DNA of 10,529 bases, taken from contig CAMZNQ010000167.1 in the NCBI GenBank assembly GCA_947313765.1, forward strand, positions 1 through 10,529, read 5' to 3'. Below are positions 1-5,401 of this stretch, one piece after another (the stretch's first letter is position 1; every line of letters begins with the position of its first letter). The notes beneath the pieces were generated by a model that saw only the letters and a program-made list of their open reading frames with translations, did not search any database and had not been told where the DNA came from. This DNA comes from an uncultured Sulfurovum sp. GTDB taxonomy: Bacteria > Campylobacterota > Campylobacteria > Campylobacterales > Sulfurovaceae. The translations under genes and the position numbers were made by a program.

Positions 1-276
1 ATGCCCTTGAACAATATGACCCTCAAAACGCTCACTCATCTGCATAGCAGGTTCAATATGTACTTGACCTGATAACTTAGATTCATCAATAATAGAGCGT
101 GTTTCATCTGCAAGTTCTAAATTAAATCCATCATCATTAACAGATATAACAGTTAAACAGACCCCATTAATGGCAATACTATCCCCAATTTTAGCTTTAT
201 GTTTTGACTCAATGGTTAAAATATTATTTGAGTAGTTTTTAACTTTAGCAATTTCTCTTATTAGACCTGTAAACAT
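1..276 (-). CDS. ribE: Riboflavin synthase alpha subunit, N-terminal part (cut by window edge)
   Basis: Riboflavin synthase carries out the last step of riboflavin synthesis, the dismutation of two 6,7-dimethyl-8-ribityllumazine molecules in the cytoplasm. The visible 92 residues start with the family signature MFTGLI. GDSIAINGVCLTV (residues 31-43) follows in the first lumazine-binding barrel, and GHIVQGH (86-92) opens the second barrel. The family is about 200 residues long, so a little over half is missing beyond position 1. The ATG at 276-274 is preceded by an AGGAAA ribosome binding site a few bases upstream. It lies 39 bases after the GspI-like gene on the same strand and could be cotranscribed with the pseudopilin genes, although the two functions are unrelated. 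No frameshift is seen. The identification is firm. Confidence 0.93.
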   Translation of the reverse strand, partial: MFTGLIREIAKVKNYSNNILTIESKHKAKIGDSIAINGVCLTVISVNDDGFNLELADETRSIIDESKLSGQVHIEPAMQMSERFEGHIVQGH

Positions 277-315
277 GAGTTTCCTATTTATGATTTGATA
301 ATTATTTTAGACAAC

Positions 316-720
316 TTATTTAAATGTGTAGTAGCGTGAAGGATATTTACCATTAAGTAGTATTTCACTAGAGTAGAAAGTAAATAGAACGGGTGTATCA
401 TCTGTTTCTCCTACAGGAATAGCCTCTGGTTCTGTTATATTTATCTTTTTTGTTATCTTTTTTAAGATATCTCTACTCTCCAACTCTTTAATGGAAAAGT
501 CCTCTACTAATATATCATAAGCATTTTTTTCATCTTTTGAGTATTTTTCAATATTTTTAGTTAAAAAAAGAGAGTTATCTAGTTCAGAGTTACTACGATT
601 TAAGAGATATGTTGACATATCTGAATTTTGCTCTTGTAATTGCATTGCTCCCATAACTACTATTGAGACAATAATTACAGAGACAATAACCTCTATTAGT
701 GTAAATGCTTTTTTATTCAT
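316..720 (-). CDS. Minor pseudopilin, GspI-like (prepilin N-terminal domain)
   Basis: A 134-residue prepilin-like protein. The leader MNKKA is followed by FTLIEV; predicted cleavage is after Ala5, leaving Phe at +1 and the conserved Glu at +5 (Glu10). A hydrophobic helix runs to about residue 27. The rest is a small, charged, Ser/Asn/Lys-rich periplasmic domain without cysteines. Pseudopilins are held in the inner membrane, processed by the prepilin peptidase and added to the periplasmic pseudopilus. GspI is the likeliest role because of the short length (GspI is typically about 120-130 residues) and the position after GspG and GspH in a G-H-I order; the soluble domain is too diverged for certainty. 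The ATG at 720 has an AAGGAAAAAG ribosome binding site directly upstream. The gene begins 8 bases after the preceding stop, so it is probably translated from the same transcript. Confidence 0.75.
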   Translation of the reverse strand: MNKKAFTLIEVIVSVIIVSIVVMGAMQLQEQNSDMSTYLLNRSNSELDNSLFLTKNIEKYSKDEKNAYDILVEDFSIKELESRDILKKITKKINITEPEAIPVGETDDTPVLFTFYSSEILLNGKYPSRYYTFK

Positions 721-728
721 CTTTTTCC

Positions 729-1265
729 TTAATAATATGAACCACTATCTCTTAGATTATATTTATCTTTTATCCATAACTCTTTAGCATCTTCTATATC
801 GCTTACTTTTTGGGGCTTTCCAAAATAGCTAGGAAGATAGTATATACCTTCATTGTTTGTAATAATCATCTGAGTAGTGCTACCATTAGAGTAGAGATGG
901 TAACGTAGACAGATTTTTTTATCTTTTATTCTCCCCTGCTCTTCAATCTGAACTAGATGGTTATCTCTATCTAGTAGATGAACTTTTACATCTTTTCCTA
1001 AATTGATAGAACCCTCATAAGAGGTTATCTCTTTTCCTTTAGCCACATAACACTCTTTACATCTATTAATACAAAAAAGTTCTACATCTCCTTGACCTTT
1101 AAATGATTCACGAAATGTTTTTTGAAGAGTAGTTGGGTCTAAAATCTCTCTCTTTTTTTGAGTTTTAATAGATGAAGAGAAGACTAAAAAGCCTAGTAAT
1201 GAGATAATCATTACAACAACAATTAGTTCTAAAAGAGAGAATCCTGAACGCCTTGTTGTTTTCAT
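729..1265 (-). CDS. Minor pseudopilin, GspH-like
   Basis: A 178-residue prepilin-like protein. The eight-residue basic leader ends in Gly8, and the mature protein would start FSLLEL with Glu at +5 (Glu13). The hydrophobic helix covers about residues 9-30. GspH proteins are minor pseudopilins at the pilus tip that carry a beta-rich periplasmic domain; length, helix sequence and place directly after gspG suit GspH. The domain has an unusual cysteine cluster, Cys65, Cys69 and Cys72 (C-x3-C-x2-C), plus Cys119, which could form disulfides or bind a metal. The start ATG lies 2 bases after the gspG stop and has no clear ribosome binding site of its own, so translation is probably coupled to gspG. 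It is the only one of the four E5-containing pseudopilins here with the classic Gly at -1. The H assignment is inferred. Confidence 0.75.
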   Translation of the reverse strand: MKTTRRSGFSLLELIVVVMIISLLGFLVFSSSIKTQKKREILDPTTLQKTFRESFKGQGDVELFCINRCKECYVAKGKEITSYEGSINLGKDVKVHLLDRDNHLVQIEEQGRIKDKKICLRYHLYSNGSTTQMIITNNEGIYYLPSYFGKPQKVSDIEDAKELWIKDKYNLRDSGSYY

Positions 1266-1267
1266 TT

Positions 1268-1783
1268 TTATTTATTACACTCTGAGTATTTTATATCTGC
1301 ATACTCATCTGTTCCACCCTCTCTTTTATCTGCACCATAAGAGATAATATCAAATTTATTTCCTGTTTTAATGTAAACCATCTTATTACCCCATGAATCT
1401 TTAGGAAAATTCTCTAGGTATGCTGATGATGCATAGTTCGTATATTTCTCTGGATTTATATTTGATTGTAGTGCTTTAAATCCCTCTTCGGTATCAGGAT
1501 ACATCCCATTATCTAGTTTAAACATCTTTAAAGCATTAGCAGCACCTTTCATATTGACACAAACTAAATCTACTTTTGCCTTATCTCCTGCTCCTACAAT
1601 CTTAGGAACAACGGCTGCTGCTAAAATACCTAAAATTAAAATAACAACAAGTAACTCTAGTAGTGAAAATGCTCTTTTGAATGTTCTATTCTGTATAGAC
1701 TTAATTCTATAAGTTATTTTTTCTTTTTCAGCTGTTATTAAATTTGCTCTCTTCTTGACTTTTATCTTTATATCGTTAGTCAT
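1268..1783 (-). CDS. gspG: Type II secretion system major pseudopilin GspG
   Basis: The major subunit of the periplasmic pseudopilus that pushes substrates through the secretin. The prepilin motif KRA|FSLLELLVV lies at residues 36-46, with Ala38 at -1 and Glu43 at +5, followed by a helix to about residue 60. GspG hallmarks follow: MYPDTEEGFKAL (94-105), FPKDSWGN (126-133) and the C-terminal acidic loop SYGADKREGG...DEYADI (148-164), which matches the calcium-binding loop of the family. Two features are odd. The leader is 38 residues long and very basic, while most GspG leaders have about ten or fewer. There are also two cysteines, Cys75 and Cys169, which could link the helix base to the C-terminus. 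The long leader is supported by an AAGGAT ribosome binding site 8 bases before the ATG and by the lack of an internal ATG or GTG start before the cleavage site. First gene of the leftward operon. Confidence 0.93.
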   Translation of the reverse strand: MTNDIKIKVKKRANLITAEKEKITYRIKSIQNRTFKRAFSLLELLVVILILGILAAAVVPKIVGAGDKAKVDLVCVNMKGAANALKMFKLDNGMYPDTEEGFKALQSNINPEKYTNYASSAYLENFPKDSWGNKMVYIKTGNKFDIISYGADKREGGTDEYADIKYSECNK

Positions 1784-1790
1784 AATTAAA

Positions 1791-1796
1791 ATCCTT
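1791..1796 (-). promoter_or_regulatory. Ribosome binding site fixing the gspG start
   Basis: Read on the minus strand this is AAGGAT, about 8 bases before the gspG ATG at 1783. It supports the upstream ATG, and therefore the long leader peptide, over any start nearer the prepilin cleavage site. Confidence 0.7.
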
Positions 1797-1806
1797 AGTT
1801 AAAGTT

Positions 1807-1815
1807 TGTTATAAT
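1807..1815 (+). promoter_or_regulatory. Extended -10 promoter for the gspK-to-gspJ operon
   Basis: TGTTATAAT is a perfect extended -10 element (TG-n-TATAAT) in the 63-base divergent spacer between gspG and gspK. Transcription would start near 1822 and give a leader of about 25 bases before the gspK ATG at 1847. There is no convincing -35 box, which fits housekeeping promoters of Campylobacterota. The same bases read on the minus strand give TATAAC (1813 to 1808), a possible -10 for gspG, so the two promoters may overlap. The plus-strand call rests on a perfect match; the minus-strand one is weak. Confidence 0.6.
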
Positions 1816-1846
1816 GACATAGATTTTACTTGAATTGAGCTTTATT

Positions 1847-2758
1847 ATGGATAAAAGAAAACGAGGTATAGCCCTTTTTATAACTTTAATGGTCATTGCT
1901 TCGATTATGTCTATCATTGCAGTCTCCTTTAGCTATTTAGAAAAGGTACAAAAAGATGCAGGAAAAACATCGGCCATTATACAAGGAGATGTTTTTTATA
2001 AAAATACAATAGAGATATTAAAGAGGTTTTTTCCTAAGAAAACAGATAATTCTGAAAAATTAAAACTAATATATAAAATGCCTCTTATGTTAAATGAACC
2101 AAAAAGTGGATTTAATATAACTTTAATATGTACTCCTTTAGTGACAGCTGTTCCAATTAATTGGCTAGATGAGGGTTTCACATGGAAAAAGGAAGAGAAA
2201 GAGAATTTAGCAAAAGATATTTTAAATATGATTATGGAGAAATACTCAATCAAAGAACCTAATGAGTTAGAACGATTGATTATGGAAGAGATTACTAGAA
2301 AAAGTAATGAAAATAGAGATTATGTTCCTAGAATAGAAAAGAGAAAAGGGATTATATCAAAAGAGCAGTTTAATAGAGTTATTACAAATTATCTATTTTT
2401 ATATGACGATATAGAGGTTTTAAAAGTCCCATGGGATAGGTATTTCTCTTTTATTAATGTAAACCAAAAGACAAAAATAGATGGAGTATATCTAACACCT
2501 GAATTTATATCTATGGCATTTGATATCCCACTAGAGATTATTTTGGATTCATGGAAAGAGGGAGAGAGTAGTCTAAAATCTTTTTTAAATGAGAACTCGA
2601 TTATAGCTCCAATAAACAAAGAGATATACTCTAAAAAAGCACTAAATGCAATGAGTTGTACAGAGAGGTATAGTTATCAAGATAGCCTATACCAATTAAA
2701 ATTTAATTATATTGAAGGAAGGAGTTCTAACTTTGAATTTAACGGAAAAGAAGAGTAG
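1847..2758 (+). CDS. gspK: Type II secretion system minor pseudopilin GspK
   Basis: A 303-residue protein, close to the usual GspK size of about 320. GspK caps the pseudopilus tip together with GspI and GspJ. The N-terminus MDKRKRG|IALFITLMV is a prepilin-type leader and helix with cleavage after Gly7. As in GspK proteins generally, the +5 residue is not Glu but hydrophobic (Ile12). The long periplasmic part is mostly helical and charged and includes Cys95 and Cys271, a possible disulfide. The ATG at 1847 is preferred over an in-frame TTG at 1835 because it places the basic leader right at the start, as in other family members; a weak GAG lies 7 bases upstream. First gene of the rightward operon; its 3' end overlaps the next gene by 26 bases. 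Assignment rests on N-terminus, length and context; the tip domain is diverged. Confidence 0.82.
   Translation: MDKRKRGIALFITLMVIASIMSIIAVSFSYLEKVQKDAGKTSAIIQGDVFYKNTIEILKRFFPKKTDNSEKLKLIYKMPLMLNEPKSGFNITLICTPLVTAVPINWLDEGFTWKKEEKENLAKDILNMIMEKYSIKEPNELERLIMEEITRKSNENRDYVPRIEKRKGIISKEQFNRVITNYLFLYDDIEVLKVPWDRYFSFINVNQKTKIDGVYLTPEFISMAFDIPLEIILDSWKEGESSLKSFLNENSIIAPINKEIYSKKALNAMSCTERYSYQDSLYQLKFNYIEGRSSNFEFNGKEE
2721..2724 (+). promoter_or_regulatory. Ribosome binding site selecting a TTG start
   Basis: GGAG inside the purine run AGGAAGGAG (2716-2724) lies 8 bases before TTG at 2733, an ideal spacing. It decides between the TTG codons at 2712 and 2733 and the unsupported ATG at 2784. Confidence 0.7.
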
Positions 2759-3668
2759 TAATAAATTATTGATTCATAGAAATATGGAACATATCACATC
2801 ACTAAATAAATCTATTGACATTATACTAACACCACAGTTTTATACATTTATTCGTGAGGAGTTAGATTTAAAATTTACTTATCAAGCAAAACAGATTGCA
2901 CCCTCACTTTTTGATGACTATTTGGATCATACTGGAGATTATCAATATTATGTATATAAATGTAATAACTATTGGTGTTTTATAGCTTATGATATTGATA
3001 AAATAGATACTTTTTTAGAGAGTGTAGGTATAGATAAGAGCTATGTGTCAAAAATATATTTTACACAACAATTAATTGGTCAGATTGAGACACCTACTCT
3101 TGTAGATAATAGAACTATGTTAGCAAATATAGATAATGTAATGACAATAGTTCCAAAAGAGCTAGTAGATGATTTAATAGAATATAAACTATTTGATACA
3201 AGCTCATTGAAACTTAAGGGTGGAGTCACAATGGGTTCATCTTTAAACTCCTATATCTCACTAAAAGAGACTATCATAATTGGTGGAATACTATCCATCT
3301 TAGGTGGAATCTCTATTTTTGAAGGAGATAGAATTAAAAAATCTATTAATGATGATAATAATAAGTTAACAGAACTACTTGATGAAAACCCAAGATATGC
3401 TAGTAGTTTAGTTAGAGAAAGTATATTATCTAAATATAAACCTATAGATGAAAAAGAGCGTCTAAAGCGAGACTCTATTAAAGATATCTCTAAACTTCTA
3501 TCTAGTAAAAATAGATTAAAAATATTAACTATTGATAAAAATGGAATTAAAGCTACAATTAAAACAGAAAATAAAAACTTAAGTAGAGAGATAGAGAAAA
3601 GTGCTAAAAAGAAAAATTTTAGAGTCTCGACTAACTCTCTTAATGTGAAAGTTGAGAAAAAAATATGA
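2733..3668 (+). CDS. GspL-like inner-membrane platform protein
   Basis: A 311-residue protein assigned by architecture and position. Residues 1 to about 177 look cytoplasmic, one strong membrane segment follows at about 180-199 (TIIIGGILSILGGISIF), and a Lys/Ser-rich periplasmic tail of about 110 residues ends in a beta-like stretch. That is the layout of GspL, whose actin-like cytoplasmic domain recruits the GspE ATPase and whose periplasmic ferredoxin-like domain pairs with GspM. It lies between gspK and a GspM-like gene, the usual GspL slot. No family motif could be recognised, and at 311 residues it is shorter than typical GspL (about 380-400). The start is TTG at 2733, chosen for the strong GGAG upstream; it overlaps gspK by 26 bases. 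A PilM/PilN-like fusion is the alternative. Confidence 0.65.
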   Translation: MNLTEKKSSNKLLIHRNMEHITSLNKSIDIILTPQFYTFIREELDLKFTYQAKQIAPSLFDDYLDHTGDYQYYVYKCNNYWCFIAYDIDKIDTFLESVGIDKSYVSKIYFTQQLIGQIETPTLVDNRTMLANIDNVMTIVPKELVDDLIEYKLFDTSSLKLKGGVTMGSSLNSYISLKETIIIGGILSILGGISIFEGDRIKKSINDDNNKLTELLDENPRYASSLVRESILSKYKPIDEKERLKRDSIKDISKLLSSKNRLKILTIDKNGIKATIKTENKNLSREIEKSAKKKNFRVSTNSLNVKVEKKI

Positions 3669-4081
3669 ATATGATGACACTTCACCGTTATAAAAATGAG
3701 ATTATTCTATTTATTACATTTATCTTTGCACTATATGCTTATTCATATAAAATATCTTCAAAGAATTATGTAGATGAAAATAGAGCTATTATAAAAAAAC
3801 AGATTTCAGAAATAACTGAAATAGAGAGTTATAAAACACAGTGGAAAAGTAATGATATCTCAAGTAGAGTTAAGATTTTTAAAAAAATTGTACCAAAATC
3901 TAAAGTTAAATCTTTTTCTAAAAAATCCTCAAAAATAAAAGCTTCATATATTAACTTATCTACAATGGAGTTAAATAAAATAACTAATAAGTTATTAAAG
4001 ATGCCTATACAAATTATTAAACTTAAAATAGAAGAGAAGAGTAAAAATAAATTTACAATGGAGTTTACATGCAAATGGTAA
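3665..4081 (+). CDS. GspM/PilO-like inner-membrane platform protein
   Basis: A 138-residue bitopic protein: a short cytoplasmic N-terminus, one membrane helix at about residues 11-28 (EIILFITFIFALYAYSY), then a Lys-rich periplasmic region with a helical stretch and a small C-terminal alpha-beta part. This matches GspM, a small bitopic protein whose periplasmic ferredoxin-like domain binds GspL in the assembly platform. The gene follows the GspL-like gene with an ATGA overlap of 4 bases, as gspL and gspM usually do. Three nearby ATG codons (3665, 3671, 3674) could serve as start; 3665 is chosen for the stop-start overlap. Sequence similarity is too low to recognise directly, so the role is inferred from size, topology and order. 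Confidence 0.62.
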   Translation: MNMMTLHRYKNEIILFITFIFALYAYSYKISSKNYVDENRAIIKKQISEITEIESYKTQWKSNDISSRVKIFKKIVPKSKVKSFSKKSSKIKASYINLSTMELNKITNKLLKMPIQIIKLKIEEKSKNKFTMEFTCKW

Positions 4082-4587
4082 AAAGAGTCATTAGTGGTTT
4101 CTTTATATTAATTATATTATTGTGGCTACTTTCTCCAAAAGAGGAGCTTTTCTACCTTTTGGAAAAAGAGTTAAAAAAGAGTGATATCATAATATCAAAT
4201 GAGATAATAAAAGATAGATGGTATGGAGTAGAGATTTTACATGGAGATATATATTTTAAAGGTGCAAAAATGGCAGAGGTATCAGAACTGAAGCTCAATA
4301 TTTTCTTTTTATATAATAGGTTGATAGTTAAAAATATTATTATAAATGAAGCTATGGCTAAAGTAGCTCCAGAAGATATTGAAAATATAGATATTAAATA
4401 CTCTATTCTTGACCCACTTCACATAAAGATAGATGCTACTGGTTCATTTGGAGTAATAGATGGAACTGTTTCTCTTATGGATAAACATATATCAATTGGA
4501 TTCCCTGTAGCTAAAGATATTAAACCATTTAGAAAATTTCTAAAAAAAGATGAGAATGGAGAGTGGAAATATGAAACAGATTATTAA
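4069..4587 (+). CDS. GspN-like protein of the type II secretion platform
   Basis: A 172-residue protein with an N-terminal membrane anchor at about residues 5-22 (KRVISGFFILIILLWLL). The periplasmic domain alternates beta strands in a pattern such as WYGVEILHGDIYFKG, LKLNIFFLYNRLIVKNI and DATGSFGVIDGTVSL. This repeated-strand pattern, and the place between the GspM-like gene and gspC, resemble GspN, an accessory inner-membrane T2SS protein of poorly known role. GspN is usually about 250 residues, so this is a short form. The ATG at 4069 has GGAG 5 bases upstream and overlaps the preceding gene by 13 bases; a second ATG at 4075 is possible. Family membership is inferred from shape and context. 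Confidence 0.55.
   Translation: MQMVKRVISGFFILIILLWLLSPKEELFYLLEKELKKSDIIISNEIIKDRWYGVEILHGDIYFKGAKMAEVSELKLNIFFLYNRLIVKNIIINEAMAKVAPEDIENIDIKYSILDPLHIKIDATGSFGVIDGTVSLMDKHISIGFPVAKDIKPFRKFLKKDENGEWKYETDY
4559..4562 (+). promoter_or_regulatory. Ribosome binding site selecting the gspC start
   Basis: GGAG stands 8 bases before the ATG at 4571, inside the end of the GspN-like gene. It favours 4571 over the in-frame ATGs at 4550 and 4556. Confidence 0.7.
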
Positions 4588-5401
4588 TCCAAAACTCTTC
4601 TCTACTATTATATTTTTACTATCTATTATTTTATTGGTTAAGGTATTATGGACAGTAGTCTCCATAATGTTTCTACCAAAAGTAGGAGAAGAGGTTAATC
4701 CAACTATCAAATCAAAAGCACTCTATTATAGAGTTAAATTAAGTAGTACAGCACCTACTATTATAAAAGAAGATAAACCTAAAAAAGTAATTAGCTCAAT
4801 GAGAGGTATTAAACTTATAGCTATTTATAACTCATCAGACGTTATAGTAGCAACTGTTGAGAAAGGTAGAAAGACGCTAGTTCTAGGTAAAGATGATAAT
4901 ATTGATGGATTTATATTAAAATCAGCAGGTTCTGATTATGTAATCTTTAGCAAAGCTAGTAAAGAGTTTAAACTAACACTAAATGAGACAAAAACAGTAG
5001 GTGGTAGAGGTGAAATCAGACCAACAAAACAGAAACCAAAAGTACCAAAGAGTAAAAAAAGTGTAGATATTATAGAAAATAATGGCATAAAGATAGTTAA
5101 TCGTAATCTATTAACTTCATATAAGTCAAATCCTAAAAATATATGGAAAGATATTGGTATTTTAGAAAACAAAGTAAACGGAAAATTAAATGGATTTAAA
5201 ATAAATTATGTCAAAAGAGGTAGTGATTTTGAAAAACTTGGACTAAAACGTGGAGATATATTAACAGCAATTAATGCTGAAAAACTTGATAATCTTGGAG
5301 CTGTAATGGCTCTATATGGTGATATAAATAATATAGAAGAGTTGACATTAACCGTTGAGAGAAACGGAAAAAGTGAGGATATAGAGTATGAAATTCATTA
5401 A
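4571..5401 (+). CDS. gspC: Type II secretion system protein GspC with PDZ domain
   Basis: A 276-residue bitopic inner-membrane protein that links the platform to the GspD secretin and helps recognise substrates. Order: short cytoplasmic tail; membrane helix at about 10-35; a linker; the homology region at about 77-137 (starts MRGIKLIAIYNS, with GFILKSAGSDYVIF), which in the family binds the N0 domain of GspD; a second Lys/Pro-rich linker; and a C-terminal PDZ domain at about 180-276 with NGFKINYV and the signature LGLKRGDILTAIN around residue 224. Length agrees with typical GspC (about 270-300). The start at 4571 has GGAG 8 bases upstream. It overlaps the GspN-like gene by 17 bases and gspD by 14 bases. 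Having gspC directly before gspD is the classical arrangement. This gene argues strongly for a T2SS rather than a type IV pilus. Confidence 0.9.
   Translation: MKQIINPKLFSTIIFLLSIILLVKVLWTVVSIMFLPKVGEEVNPTIKSKALYYRVKLSSTAPTIIKEDKPKKVISSMRGIKLIAIYNSSDVIVATVEKGRKTLVLGKDDNIDGFILKSAGSDYVIFSKASKEFKLTLNETKTVGGRGEIRPTKQKPKVPKSKKSVDIIENNGIKIVNRNLLTSYKSNPKNIWKDIGILENKVNGKLNGFKINYVKRGSDFEKLGLKRGDILTAINAEKLDNLGAVMALYGDINNIEELTLTVERNGKSEDIEYEIH

Noticed and set aside
1996..2619. Two minus-strand open frames of 76-85 codons inside gspK
   Set aside because: Low-complexity antisense shadows of a gene with clear family features; no ribosome binding site or neighbours in support.
3251..3685. 144-codon open frame on the minus strand
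   Set aside because: It lies antisense to the GspL-like gene, its protein is mostly Leu/Ile/Phe/Ser as expected from the complement of an AT-rich gene, and the plus-strand genes fit the operon.
4550..4570. Upstream ATGs for gspC
   Set aside because: The ATG at 4571 has GGAG 8 bases upstream; the earlier ones have none.
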